55,156 nt of DNA, from the NCBI RefSeq assembly GCF_001544495.1, contig NZ_FCNZ02000029.1, forward strand, positions 1-55,156. The letters are read 5' to 3'. This DNA comes from Caballeronia telluris. GTDB taxonomy: Bacteria > Pseudomonadota > Gammaproteobacteria > Burkholderiales > Burkholderiaceae. Below the pieces are notes generated by a model. The model searched no databases. It saw nothing but the letters and a program-made list of their open reading frames with translations, and was not told the DNA's origin. A program made the translations under genes and the position numbers. Below are positions 1-8,760 of this stretch, piece after piece. The stretch's first letter is position 1. Each line of letters starts with the position of its first letter.

Positions 1-73
1 GAACAGGACCGTGAAACGACTCCACGCCGATGATAGTGCGGATCTCCCGTGTGAAAGTAGGTAATCGTCAGGC
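1..73 (+). rRNA. rrf: 5S ribosomal RNA, 3' part
   Basis: The first bases match the 3' two-thirds of a beta-proteobacterial 5S rRNA (GAACAGGACCGTGAAACG..., then the GTAGGT...GTCAGGC 3' end). The 5' portion, about 40 nt, lies outside the window. A rho-independent terminator follows about 20 bases later, as expected for the end of an rrn operon. The exact 3' end near 73 is estimated from the conserved final GGC. Confidence 0.93.
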
Positions 74-94
74 TCCTCATGCGACAAGCAAATA

Positions 95-121
95 CCCCAC
101 CCCGCAAAGGTGGGGTTTTTT
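95..121 (+). terminator. rho-independent terminator of the rrn operon
   Basis: CCCCACC (95-101) pairs with GGTGGGG (109-115) around a 7-nt loop and is followed by a run of T. It sits directly after the 5S gene. A second inverted repeat lies just downstream: GATCGGTAT (130-138) with ATACCGATC (149-157), with no T run. Confidence 0.93.
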
Positions 122-360
122 GCTTTGTGGATCGGTATTTCGGCGCACATACCGATCTGCCTTGGGCTAACGTGCTCGCCGAACGTGACCATGCTCGGGT
201 CGTGCCTAAGGGCTCTCACCGAGATAACGTCCGGCCGAGACCTCGATGCCGAACGAATCCACAATCGAGCGCTCTCCCGCCTGCCTTCCGCTGCTCAAAC
301 GCCAAACGCATTAAAATCGGGCGCAGGTCGATTCTCCGCAGCCGCCGAATACAGGTTCTC
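122..360. other. intergenic spacer between rrn end and the FAD dehydrogenase
   Basis: No gene is seen. The spacer holds the 9-bp inverted repeat at 130-157 and a TAAAAT box at 312-317, about 44 nt before the next ATG. That box could be a -10 element, but no convincing -35 precedes it. An upstream reading of the next ORF crosses this spacer and the terminator, so it is not taken as coding. Confidence 0.4.
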
Positions 361-1986
361 ATGCTACGTTTAAGCGAAGTCAAACTCCCGCTCGATCACG
401 CCGAAGCTGATCTTGAAGCCGCGATTCGCTCGCGCCTGCAAGCGATCGGTGTTTCGGCCGGCGATCTCGTCCGCTACACCGTGTTTCGCCGCGCGCATGA
501 CGCGCGCAAGCGCTCGGACATCAAGCTCACCTATATCGTCGACGTCGAAGTGAAGGACGAAGCGGCCGCGATAAGACGGCTCGACGCGCATCCGCATTGC
601 AGCGTGACGCCCGACATGGCGTACCACTTCGTCGCGAAGGCGCCGGAGAAGTCGGATTTGCCGCGGCCTGTCGTGATCGGCATGGGGCCGTGCGGGCTGT
701 TCGCCGGCCTGATTCTCGCTCAGATGGGCTTTCGGCCGATCATCCTCGAGCGCGGAAAAGCCGTGCGCGAACGCACCAAGGACACTTGGGGCCTCTGGCG
801 CAAGAACGTGCTGAATCCGGAATCGAATGTGCAGTTCGGCGAAGGCGGCGCCGGCACCTTCTCCGACGGCAAGCTCTACAGCCAGATCAAGGATCCGAAG
901 CACTACGGCCGCAAGGTACTCGACGAATTCGTCAAGGCCGGCGCGCCCGAGGACATCCTGTATCTCAGCCGTCCGCACATTGGCACTTTCAGGCTCGTGA
1001 GCATGGTCGAGAAGATGCGCGCGACCATCCATCAACTCGGCGGCGAAGTGCGCTTCGAAAGTCGTGTCGAGGATATCGAGATCGGGCAGGGCAAAGTGCG
1101 CGGGCTCCGCCTTGCAAACGGCGAAACGCTGCGCTGCGACCATGTGGTGCTCGCGGTCGGCCATAGCGCGCGCGATACGTTTCAGATGCTGCACGATCGC
1201 GGCGTCTATATGGAAGCCAAGCCGTTTTCGCTCGGGTTTCGGATCGAGCACCCGCAGGGCATCATTGATCGCGCCCGTTTCGGCAAGTTCGCCGGACACG
1301 AACTGCTAGGCGCCGCCGACTACAAGGTCGTGCATCACTGCAGCAACGGCCGCGCGGTCTACAGCTTCTGCATGTGCCCCGGCGGCACCGTCGTCGCGGC
1401 GACCTCGGAGCCGGGCCGCGTCGTGACCAATGGTATGAGCCAATACTCGCGTAACGAACGCAATGCGAACGCGGGCATCGTCGTCGGCATCACGCCGGAC
1501 GATTTTCCCGGCGGCCCGTTGGCGGGCATCGCGTTTCAGCGCAAGTGGGAAGAGCGCGCGTTCGAACTGGGCGGCGGCGATTACTGCGCGCCCGGGCAAC
1601 TGGTCGGTGACTTTATCGCGGGAAGGCCGTCGACGTCGCTCGGTTCGGTCGAGCCATCCTATAAGCCCGGCGTGCGTCCGACCGATCTAAGCACCGCGCT
1701 GCCGGACTACGTGATCGAAGCGATTCGCGAAGCGCTGCCGCAGCTCGACCGCAAAATTCCGGGTTTCGCGATGCACGACGCGGTGCTCACGGGCGTCGAA
1801 ACGCGCACGTCGTCGCCGATCCGGGTGCGTCGCAAGGACGATTATCAGAGCGTCAACGTGGATGGGCTGTATCCGGCGGGCGAGGGCGCGGGCTATGCCG
1901 GCGGGATCTACTCGGCGGCGATCGATGGCATCGAGGTGGCCGAAGCGCTCGCGCTGAACATGGTCGCGCAGCAGACGGCCGTTTGA
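361..1986 (+). CDS. NAD(P)/FAD-dependent dehydrogenase (COG2509 family)
   Basis: 541 aa. The protein has a roughly 100-residue N-terminal region, then a Rossmann FAD-binding segment with the glycine motif GMGPCG near residues 105-110 (VVIGMGPCGLF). A C-terminal segment with GEGAGYAGGI near the end is typical of the second FAD contact of this family. It resembles the uncharacterised FAD-dependent dehydrogenases of COG2509, whose substrate is unknown. The ATG at 361 was chosen because the open frame extends upstream through the rrn terminator, which is not credible coding sequence. The gene stands alone on the plus strand and converges on the sugar-acid dehydratase gene. Confidence 0.88.
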   Translation: MLRLSEVKLPLDHAEADLEAAIRSRLQAIGVSAGDLVRYTVFRRAHDARKRSDIKLTYIVDVEVKDEAAAIRRLDAHPHCSVTPDMAYHFVAKAPEKSDLPRPVVIGMGPCGLFAGLILAQMGFRPIILERGKAVRERTKDTWGLWRKNVLNPESNVQFGEGGAGTFSDGKLYSQIKDPKHYGRKVLDEFVKAGAPEDILYLSRPHIGTFRLVSMVEKMRATIHQLGGEVRFESRVEDIEIGQGKVRGLRLANGETLRCDHVVLAVGHSARDTFQMLHDRGVYMEAKPFSLGFRIEHPQGIIDRARFGKFAGHELLGAADYKVVHHCSNGRAVYSFCMCPGGTVVAATSEPGRVVTNGMSQYSRNERNANAGIVVGITPDDFPGGPLAGIAFQRKWEERAFELGGGDYCAPGQLVGDFIAGRPSTSLGSVEPSYKPGVRPTDLSTALPDYVIEAIREALPQLDRKIPGFAMHDAVLTGVETRTSSPIRVRRKDDYQSVNVDGLYPAGEGAGYAGGIYSAAIDGIEVAEALALNMVAQQTAV

Positions 1987-2025
1987 AAAGCCCACGAGAA
2001 GCGCAGCCCCGGCCTCATTCAACAA

Positions 2026-2061
2026 TAAAAAAACGCGCGGACCCAAACCTGTCCGCGCGTT
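2026..2061 (-). terminator. rho-independent terminator for the sugar-acid operon
   Basis: An 11-bp perfect stem AACGCGCGGAC (2032-2042) / GTCCGCGCGTT (2051-2061). On the minus strand the stem is followed by a T run (A run 2027-2033 on plus). It lies 22 bases past the dehydratase stop codon and may also stop the convergent FAD gene. Confidence 0.9.
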
Positions 2062-2083
2062 CTCACGATCGACATCACGTCGA

Positions 2084-3625
2084 TCAGGTCACCACGCCCA
2101 CCTGCCAGGGCACGAACTCGTTCTGTCCATATCCATGCACCTCGCTCTTGGAAGGCACGCCTGAAGCGCAATCCAGGATCATCCGGAAAATCGCTTCGCC
2201 GAGTTCATCGATGGAAGCCGTCCCGTCGATCACGCCGCCGCAGTTGATGTCGATGTCGTCTTCCTGACGATCCCAGAGCGCCGTGTTTGTCGCGAGTTTC
2301 AACGACGGCGACGGCGCGCAGCCGTAAGCCGATCCGCGCCCCGTCGTGAAGCAGATCACATTCGCACCGGACGCCACCTGCCCGGTCGCGGACATCGGAT
2401 CGTAGCCGGGCGAATCCATGAAGACGAAGCCCTTCGCGTCAATGCGCTGCGCGTACTCGTACACCTCGACGAGATTCGTCGTGCCGCCTTTCGCCACCGC
2501 GCCGAGCGATTTTTCGAGGATCGTCGTGAGCCCGCCGACCTTGTTCCCTGCCGACGGATTGTTGTCCATCGCCGCGCCGTTGCGCGCGCAATAGTCTTCC
2601 CACCACGCGATGCGCGCGAGCAGTTTCTCGCCGACTTCGCGGCTCACCGCGCGACGCGTCAGCAGATGCTCGGCGCCGTAGACTTCCGGCGTCTCGGAGA
2701 GAATCGCCGTGCCGCCATGCCGCACGAGCCGGTCGACCGCCGCGCCCAGCGCCGGATTCGCCGAAATGCCGGAATACCCATCGGACCCGCCGCACTGCAA
2801 CCCGACGACGATATGCGACGCCGGCAACGGCTCACGCGCGACGCGATTCGCATCGGCGAGCATCTCCTTGACCATCGCGATGCCGCGCTCGACCGTCTTC
2901 TTCGACCCGCCGCTGTCCTGGATCGTGAAGCTCTTCAGGCGCTCGCCCTCCTTGAGCCCGCTCGATTCGAGCACGCCGGCAATCTGGTTCGTCTCGCAGC
3001 CGAGCCCGACGAACAGCACCGAATGGAAGTTCGGATGCACTGCGTAGCCGGCGAGCGTGCGCCGCAGGATCGCGAGGCCTTCGCCCAGCGTGTCGATGCC
3101 GCAGCCGAGTCCGTGCGTCAGCGCGATCACGCCGTCGACGTTCGGATAATCGGCGAGCACTTCCGGGTGCACGTCGCGCCGGAAATGATCGGCGATGGCA
3201 CGTGCGACGGTCGCCGAGCAATTCACGCTCGTCAGCACGCCGATGAAGTTGCGCGTCGCGACGCGCCCATCGTCGCGCCGGATGCCCATGAACGTCGCGG
3301 GCGTTTCGACGAAGTCCGTCGGATGACGGTCCACGCCGAACTCGTGCTCGCGCGCAAAGTCGGCCATGCCGAGGTTCTGCACGTGCACATGCTGGCCGCG
3401 CGCAATCGCCTCGCGCGCCACGCCGATGATCTGGTTGTAGCGCTTGACCGGCTCGCCCTTCGCGATGTCGCGCGTCGCGATCTTGTGGCCCGGCGGAATC
3501 AGCCCGGTCACGACGAGGTCTTCGGACGCAATGCGCGCGCCGGATATCAACTGGCGCGTCGCGATCACGACGTCGTCGTTGGGATGAAGCCGAATGACGG
3601 CATGATCGGTGGCAGTGGTGGACAT
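2084..3625 (-). CDS. UxaA/GarD-family sugar-acid dehydratase (altronate/galactarate dehydratase type)
   Basis: 513 aa, close to UxaA (about 495) and GarD (about 523). An N-terminal SAF-like domain (roughly residues 10-90, containing PPGHKIATRDIAKGEPV) is followed by the catalytic UxaA domain with LQCGGSDGYSGISANPALG, NPSAGNKVGG and FTTGRGSAYG, all characteristic of altronate/galactarate dehydratases. These enzymes dehydrate aldonic or aldaric acids to 2-keto-3-deoxy acids. The start at 3625 lies 5 nt after the MFS stop, so translation is probably coupled. A longer frame runs into the permease gene and was rejected. The substrate (altronate, galactarate or a related acid) cannot be fixed from sequence alone. 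Confidence 0.9.
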   Translation of the reverse strand: MSTTATDHAVIRLHPNDDVVIATRQLISGARIASEDLVVTGLIPPGHKIATRDIAKGEPVKRYNQIIGVAREAIARGQHVHVQNLGMADFAREHEFGVDRHPTDFVETPATFMGIRRDDGRVATRNFIGVLTSVNCSATVARAIADHFRRDVHPEVLADYPNVDGVIALTHGLGCGIDTLGEGLAILRRTLAGYAVHPNFHSVLFVGLGCETNQIAGVLESSGLKEGERLKSFTIQDSGGSKKTVERGIAMVKEMLADANRVAREPLPASHIVVGLQCGGSDGYSGISANPALGAAVDRLVRHGGTAILSETPEVYGAEHLLTRRAVSREVGEKLLARIAWWEDYCARNGAAMDNNPSAGNKVGGLTTILEKSLGAVAKGGTTNLVEVYEYAQRIDAKGFVFMDSPGYDPMSATGQVASGANVICFTTGRGSAYGCAPSPSLKLATNTALWDRQEDDIDINCGGVIDGTASIDELGEAIFRMILDCASGVPSKSEVHGYGQNEFVPWQVGVVT

Positions 3626-3630
3626 GGTGT

Positions 3631-4920
3631 TTAGACGGTGGAGGGCGTGCGGCGCCCGGTGACGGACGTCGAATCGTCGTCGTCCTTGATGAGCGGTTCG
3701 ATCTTGCCGACGATCACGAGGTAGCTGAACGCGCCGAGGAAGCAGAAGCCGCCCGCGACACACAGCGGAATCGTGAACGAGCCTTTCGTCATCTCGACCA
3801 TGAAGCCGGTGAACGTCGTGATGACGATGCCCGCGAGGTTCGACGCGAAGTTCTGGATGCCGCCGATCGATGCGACGTGATCGGGCGTCGGCGCGACGTC
3901 GCCGGGCAGCGACCAGATGCTGGCGGCCGCGAATGCGAGGCTGCCGTACGCGATGCCGAAGAACGCGAGCATCAGATAGATGTTGGTCGTGAACGCGGAG
4001 AGCGTGATGATCGACGAAAGCAGCATGCCGCCGACCATGCAGGTCTTGCGCGCAGCGGTGAGGCTCCAGCCGCGGCGATACAGCGAGTCGGACACTAAGC
4101 CGCCGAGCCAGCCGCCGGGAATCGAGATGAGCGCCGGAATCATGCCGAGCGTGCCGAGCGATTTCAGCGAGAAACCGTGCGTCTGCACGAGATAGCTCGG
4201 GAACCAGGTGATGAAGAAGTAGATCACGAAGTTCAGGCAGAAGAAGCCGAGCATCATGCCCCACAGCGTGCGGTACTTGAAGAGCGAGCCCCACGTGACC
4301 TTGGTCTTCGGCGCGGCCTTGACTTGCGGCACGGCGTCGGCGTCGCCTGTGAGGTCGCCGCGCGACGGATTCCGGTAGATCAGGAACCAGCCGAGAATCC
4401 ACACGGCGCCGAGGGCGCCCGTGATGATGAACGACGCTTCCCAGCCGAACGAGCTGATGATGAGCGCGACGACCGGAATCGAGAGCGCCGAGCCGACGCG
4501 CGAGCCGCTATCGAAGATGCTGGTCGCGAGCGCGCGCTGCTGCGGCTTGAACCATTGGGAGACGAGCTTCGCGCACGACGGATACGCGCCCGCTTCGCCG
4601 ACGCCGAGCATCAGCCGGCAGCCGAACATGCCGGCGACGCTCGTCGCGGAGGCGGTGAGCGCGGTGAAGAGCGACCACCAGCCGACCGCGAGCGGCAGCG
4701 CGATACGCGCGCCGACGCGATCCACGAACCAGCCGAAGGGCATTTGCATGAGCGCATAGGTCCAGAAGAAACCGCTCATCACGAGGCCCATTTCAGCCGG
4801 GCCGATGCCGAGCGCCTTTTCGATCTGCGGCGCCGCGACCGCGAGATTCGCGCGGTCGATGTAATTCACGGCAATCGCCAGAAAACATAGAAATATCACT
4901 ACCCAACGCATCTTGCGCAT
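3631..4920 (-). CDS. MFS transporter, anion:cation symporter type (hexuronate/sugar-acid uptake)
   Basis: 429 aa, about 12 hydrophobic segments. The N-terminus with NYIDRANLAVAAP and the WTYALMQMPFGWFVDRVG segment is typical of the ACS branch of the MFS (ExuT, GudP, DgoT relatives), which imports hexuronates, aldarates or aldonates with protons. GGAGGAG stands 7 nt before the ATG. The gene lies between a polyol/uronate-type dehydrogenase and a sugar-acid dehydratase on the same strand, which supports sugar-acid uptake. The exact substrate is inferred only from context. Confidence 0.9.
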   Translation of the reverse strand: MRKMRWVVIFLCFLAIAVNYIDRANLAVAAPQIEKALGIGPAEMGLVMSGFFWTYALMQMPFGWFVDRVGARIALPLAVGWWSLFTALTASATSVAGMFGCRLMLGVGEAGAYPSCAKLVSQWFKPQQRALATSIFDSGSRVGSALSIPVVALIISSFGWEASFIITGALGAVWILGWFLIYRNPSRGDLTGDADAVPQVKAAPKTKVTWGSLFKYRTLWGMMLGFFCLNFVIYFFITWFPSYLVQTHGFSLKSLGTLGMIPALISIPGGWLGGLVSDSLYRRGWSLTAARKTCMVGGMLLSSIITLSAFTTNIYLMLAFFGIAYGSLAFAAASIWSLPGDVAPTPDHVASIGGIQNFASNLAGIVITTFTGFMVEMTKGSFTIPLCVAGGFCFLGAFSYLVIVGKIEPLIKDDDDSTSVTGRRTPSTV

Positions 4921-5040
4921 CGTCAGTCTCCTCCAAGGGGCTCAATGCCATGTAGTCGGACCTGCACCGCGATGACGATGTCGCGGGCCGGATCGTTTGC
5001 AGCGTGCGCGGCCCGCTTCTCGCGGCGAGCCTTCGCACTG

Positions 5041-6159
5041 TCACGCGAGCGCTGCTCGCAGCCTCGGCTGCTCGAGCGCCAGGTTTAGTTCACGCGCGAG
5101 TTCGATGACCGGACGCAGGCGCCGTTCCTTCTTCTCGTCGTGATTGCGGGCGATGTCCGCGAGACGGTGCACGAGGAACGGATTCTCGAAGCGGTCGCGC
5201 ACATCGGCGAGATAGGCGCGCGCGGTATCGTGCTGACCGAGCGCGTCGAAGACGGGCAGCACCTCGTGCTCCCACACGGTTTCGAGCGCGTCGCGATACG
5301 CCGCGTCGCGCATGGCGTCGAGCACGATCATGTCGGGCGCGCCGCCTTGTTTCTTCCACATCTCGACGAGCATCGTGTGGCCGAGGTTCAGCAGCAGCAG
5401 CTTGAGGCGCTCGAAATGCGCGAGATCGTCGGTGACGACGATGTCGTCGTGCTCGCACGGCAGCGTCATGCCCGGCTTGCGCTCGATGGCCCAAAGCGCA
5501 TACGGCTCCGCGATTGCGCCAACGGGATGGATCGCCTCCGACACGATGCGGTCCACCAGCGAATTCACCCAGACACAGCGCTCAGTGAGGTAATCGATGA
5601 ACGCGTCGTCGGCGTGCCAGCCGCGCGCGACGCCCGCGACCAGGTCGCGCAAGGTGTCGCCGTTATGCGAAATCAGTTCGCACGGCAGCAGCGTGATCGG
5701 CTCGCCGCCCGCGCGATAGCGCTCGTGCAGCAGCACCGCGAGCTTCGCCGCGAAGCCGCGCGGCGTGCGCTGACCGTCGAGCAGGTCGGCGGTGTCGTCG
5801 TCGAAAAGGGCGTAGCCGGTGTCGGCGGTATTGGAGACGATCGTCTGCACGTCGCGCGCGACGCGCTCGCGCAGGATCTGCCAGTCGTCGTTTGCGTGCA
5901 GCGCCTCGCTGATCGCGTCGCACTGGACCGTCATGTCGACCGTTTCGCCGCGACGCCGGCCGCGAATGCGCACTGGATAGCGACCGTTGGCGCGCAACGC
6001 GTCGATGCGTGCGCGGCTTTCGGCGCTCGCCGTCGTCTGCACGACGGTGATCTTGCCGAGCGCGCGTGACGGCTCGCGCCGCGCGGCCTGCGCGACGAAG
6101 AAATCGACGTGTGCCTGCAGAAACCGGCTCGTGCCGAATTGGAGAATGGGATTGCTCAT
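5041..6159 (-). CDS. mannitol dehydrogenase / fructuronate-tagaturonate reductase family protein
   Basis: 372 aa. The N-terminal ILQFGTSRFLQAHVD resembles the Rossmann entry of the UxaB/UxuB/MtlD family. The family signature KxxxxNxxH is present as KLLLLNLGH, giving the catalytic Lys, Asn and His of polyol-specific long-chain dehydrogenases. It is shorter than UxaB or UxuB (about 485 aa) and nearer MtlD in length. NAD(P)-dependent interconversion of a keto-uronate and an aldonate would feed the dehydratase downstream. The start at 6159 (MSNPILQFG) was chosen over an upstream in-frame ATG because it begins right at the conserved domain. It is the first gene of the operon, divergent from the FadR-type regulator. 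Confidence 0.85.
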   Translation of the reverse strand: MSNPILQFGTSRFLQAHVDFFVAQAARREPSRALGKITVVQTTASAESRARIDALRANGRYPVRIRGRRRGETVDMTVQCDAISEALHANDDWQILRERVARDVQTIVSNTADTGYALFDDDTADLLDGQRTPRGFAAKLAVLLHERYRAGGEPITLLPCELISHNGDTLRDLVAGVARGWHADDAFIDYLTERCVWVNSLVDRIVSEAIHPVGAIAEPYALWAIERKPGMTLPCEHDDIVVTDDLAHFERLKLLLLNLGHTMLVEMWKKQGGAPDMIVLDAMRDAAYRDALETVWEHEVLPVFDALGQHDTARAYLADVRDRFENPFLVHRLADIARNHDEKKERRLRPVIELARELNLALEQPRLRAALA

Positions 6160-6358
6160 CGCTGATCCGATGGTTCGTATCGTGGGGCTAGAATGAAGCT
6201 GTGTTTTGGCCTTACCGGAACGCATGTTAGTGTCTGCAAAACGAACTGGTCAAGCCACTTGTAAGCGGTCAGCGAGGGCCGATTGCGGCCCGTACCGCCC
6301 GTCAACGCTTCCGCTGATTACAATCCACGTTTTCCCGAGCCTTCCGAGGAGCCGCCAC
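6160..6358. promoter_or_regulatory. divergent regulatory region, candidate FadR-family operator
   Basis: This is the shared upstream region of the sugar-acid operon (minus) and its putative regulator (plus). TGGTCAAGCCA at 6247-6257 is one base from the FCD/FadR-type TNGTNNNACNA pattern and is partly palindromic. The regulator's ribosome binding site GAGGAG is at 6346-6351. No clear -35/-10 pair was found, so the operator assignment is tentative. Confidence 0.4.
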
Positions 6359-7060
6359 GTGAGCGTGAAACCCGTCGAGACGCGCCGTCTCTATCTGCAG
6401 ATCGCGGACAAGTTGCGCGACCTGATCGAGCAGCAGGGATTTGCGCCGAACGGCCGGCTGCCGTCCGAGCGCGAGCTTGCGCAGACGCTCGGCGTGTCGC
6501 GGCCGTCGGTGCGGGAAGCGCTGGTTGCGCTGGAACTGGAAGGGCGCGTCGAGATCCGCATGGGATCGGGCGTGTACATTTGCGCGACGCCGGGCGCGGC
6601 CGCCGCGCCGAAGGCCGACGCCGAACTCGGGGAAAGTCCGCAGGAGATCATGACGGCGCGCCTCGTCATCGAGGGTGCGATTGCCGCGAGCGTGGCGCCG
6701 TTCGCGAAGCCCAAGGCGCTCAAGATGCTGCGAGCGCTTTACGAAACCATGGCGCGGGAAGTGGCGAACGGCCAGGTGCCGATGACCGCCGACCGCGCGT
6801 TTCATCTGGCGATCGCGCACCTTTCCGGCAACGACGTGCTGGTGAGAACGGTCGCGAGTCTGTTCGACGAGCGGCACAGTCCGCTGTCATCGAAGCTAAG
6901 AGGGCATTTCGAGGGAGAAGATACGTGGGCCGCGGCACTCGCGGAGCATCGGGAGATTCTGGAAGCGCTGGAAGAACATGACGCCGTTCAGGCCCAGGCG
7001 GCAATGCAACGGCATATGAAAGCCTCGTGCGCGCGCTTGATGACGCGCCGCAAGGGGTAA
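6359..7060 (+). CDS. FadR-family (GntR/FCD) transcriptional regulator
   Basis: 233 aa from a GTG start, with GAGGAG 7 nt upstream; an in-frame ATG at 6206 lies in the divergent promoter region and is unlikely. An N-terminal winged helix (about residues 6-70, including LPSERELAQTLGVSRPSVREALVALE and GSGVYI) is followed by an all-helical FCD ligand-binding domain ending near residue 225. FCD regulators usually repress sugar-acid or organic-acid catabolic genes and are released by a pathway intermediate. The divergent position makes the dehydrogenase-permease-dehydratase operon the obvious target. Confidence 0.9.
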   Translation: MSVKPVETRRLYLQIADKLRDLIEQQGFAPNGRLPSERELAQTLGVSRPSVREALVALELEGRVEIRMGSGVYICATPGAAAAPKADAELGESPQEIMTARLVIEGAIAASVAPFAKPKALKMLRALYETMAREVANGQVPMTADRAFHLAIAHLSGNDVLVRTVASLFDERHSPLSSKLRGHFEGEDTWAAALAEHREILEALEEHDAVQAQAAMQRHMKASCARLMTRRKG

Positions 7061-7084
7061 GCGGCCCGCTCGGAAACGGGCCGC
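7061..7084. terminator. hairpin between convergent genes
   Basis: GCGGCCCG (7061-7068) pairs perfectly with CGGGCCGC (7077-7084), starting one base after the regulator's stop codon. There is no adjacent T run, so it may be a weak bidirectional terminator or a 3' mRNA-stabilising hairpin. Confidence 0.55.
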
Positions 7085-7118
7085 CAGATCGAGCCGGTTC
7101 GGTTCGATTTTGTCTTGG

Positions 7119-7439
7119 TCAGCCGGGATAGGCTTCGTCGACCTTCAGGCCCGCGAGCTTGAAGATCACGCGCAGGGTCTGCGGCGCAATCTCGCGCCGC
7201 GAGGCAAGCGTGGTCAAAACAAAGTCCATCACCTTGGCGTACTTGAGCATCGTGAGGCACGATTCGATGTCGGTGCTGCCGTCGCGCATCGATTCCGCGA
7301 GACGCAACATCTCCACCGATATCTCTCGGGCCATCTCGAGTTCTAGTTGCTGCTTTTCTGTCCAAGCAGGCATCGCGGTCAGTGCCGCGAGCATTTCCTG
7401 AAACTGCTTTTCGGCTTTCTTGTCCGGGATCGCGTCCAT
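7119..7439 (-). CDS. hypothetical protein, all-helical
   Basis: 106 aa, not recognised. Predicted mostly helical and soluble, without signal peptide or membrane segment. The ATG at 7439 is preceded by AGAGGA at good spacing; a longer frame from 7478 lacks this site. It is a single-gene unit convergent with the FadR-type regulator and divergent from the methyltransferase gene across a long spacer. No function is proposed. Confidence 0.65.
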   Translation of the reverse strand: MDAIPDKKAEKQFQEMLAALTAMPAWTEKQQLELEMAREISVEMLRLAESMRDGSTDIESCLTMLKYAKVMDFVLTTLASRREIAPQTLRVIFKLAGLKVDEAYPG

Positions 7440-7885
7440 CGCCGTCCTCTCATGTTCATGGCGCCGCACGAGTCGCATCGTCGCGCTATGCGTTAGGTAT
7501 TACGTAACAAACCTCCCGCGGATGACGACGTCGATATCGTCGAGCAGCGCGGTTTGCCACCAGCTTGTGGGTCTTTCATACTCAGGGCGCCTTGCCGCAC
7601 GCCACGCCCCTTATCGTCGTTCCAACTGGCCTCAATTGTCCGACGATGCACAAAGTGTTCCATCCCACAGTCCGGATCGGCACCGGCGGACGAAACAAGA
7701 GCGTCTGCGCGCTTTTAGGTAAACTTCCTCTTTTGCAGCCACCGAACGAGCGGTTAGCGCACATAGCCGCCAACTTGTTCCGCTTTATCCAGCGTTGCGT
7801 GCTGCACATTGCGGCTCGCTGCGGGTTATCCCGCCCACTCACCTTCCGAGTTCACATCGGCGTTCATACGTAAGGCAACATCACG
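7440..7885. other. 446-base intergenic region without a supported gene
   Basis: Several short frames are open on both strands, but none has a ribosome binding site or a recognisable product. It holds a small palindromic stretch ATTACGTAAC near 7499-7508 and AAGG (7873-7876) ahead of the next ATG. No clear promoter pair, repeat or RNA structure was identified. Confidence 0.4.
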
Positions 7886-8755
7886 ATGGTCAAGAAGTCC
7901 TCCGCGTCCGCAACCGGTTCAGCCGACGCATCCACCAAACACGACATCCGTCCCGGCCAGTCGATCGAACTGCTGAAGGAACTGCACATCCTCACGCGCG
8001 ACGGCAAGATGAATCAGGACAGCCGACGCAAACTGAAGCAGGTCTACCACCTGTTCCAGTTCATCGAACCGCTGCTCGCCGATGTGCACGCCCGCGAGGG
8101 CGCGGTCACTCTTGCCGACCACGGCGCCGGCAAGTCTTATCTGGGCTTCATTCTCTACGATCTGTTCTTCAAGACTCTGCGGGATCGGTCACATATCTAC
8201 GGCATTGAGACGCGTGAAGATCTTGTGACAAAATCGCAGGAATTGGCTAAAACACTGGCTTTTGAGGGAATGTCTTTCCTGAATCTGTCGGTGGCCGAAT
8301 CGATTACGTCTGACCAGTTGCCTGAATCGATCGATATCGTCACGGCGCTCCACGCCTGCAACACGGCCACCGACGACGCAATCCATTTCGCGCTACAGAA
8401 GAAAGCGAAGTACATCGTGGTCGTGCCGTGCTGCCAGGCGGAGGTGGCGACGGTGCTTCGCAAGCACAAGGGACACGCGTTGTCGAAAAATGTGCTCACC
8501 GAAATGTGGCGTCATCCGCTGCACACGCGCGAGTTCGGCAGCCAGATCACGAACGTGCTGCGCTGCCTGCAACTCGAATCGCATGGCTATCAGGTGAGCG
8601 TGACGGAGCTCGTCGGCTGGGAGCATTCGATGAAGAACGAGTTGATCATCGCCCAGTTCAAGGACCTGCCGCGCGGCAGGCCCGCGGAGCGGCTGTCGGA
8701 TGTGCTCGAAATGCTCGGTCTCGAAGAATTGCGCGAGCGTTTCTTCACGCACTGA
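7886..8755 (+). CDS. class I SAM-dependent methyltransferase (Methyltransf_32 type)
   Basis: 289 aa. The SAM-binding motif I is LADHGAGKSYLGF (about residues 77-88). Further on are LHACNTATDDAI and VVVPCCQAEV, together resembling the PF13679 group that includes GSTCD and TRMT13-like C-terminal domains. The likely activity is methyl transfer from SAM; the target is unknown, though an RNA target is possible from the TRMT13 relationship. The first 25 residues are low-complexity, rich in Ser, Ala and Lys. It ends 5 nt from the convergent DUF1415 gene with no terminator between. Confidence 0.85.
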   Translation: MVKKSSASATGSADASTKHDIRPGQSIELLKELHILTRDGKMNQDSRRKLKQVYHLFQFIEPLLADVHAREGAVTLADHGAGKSYLGFILYDLFFKTLRDRSHIYGIETREDLVTKSQELAKTLAFEGMSFLNLSVAESITSDQLPESIDIVTALHACNTATDDAIHFALQKKAKYIVVVPCCQAEVATVLRKHKGHALSKNVLTEMWRHPLHTREFGSQITNVLRCLQLESHGYQVSVTELVGWEHSMKNELIIAQFKDLPRGRPAERLSDVLEMLGLEELRERFFTH

Positions 8756-8760
8756 AGTCC

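Noticed and set aside
79..360. N-terminal extension of the FAD dehydrogenase frame and a second short plus-strand frame
   Set aside because: Both cross or abut the rrn terminator and have no family resemblance; the domain starts at ATG 361.
3626..4402. N-terminal extension of the dehydratase frame
   Set aside because: It lies wholly inside the MFS gene in another frame and is Arg/His-rich, a typical high-GC shadow.
6247..6257. A confident FadR operator
   Set aside because: TGGTCAAGCCA is one base off the expected pattern and only partly palindromic; kept as tentative within the divergent region.
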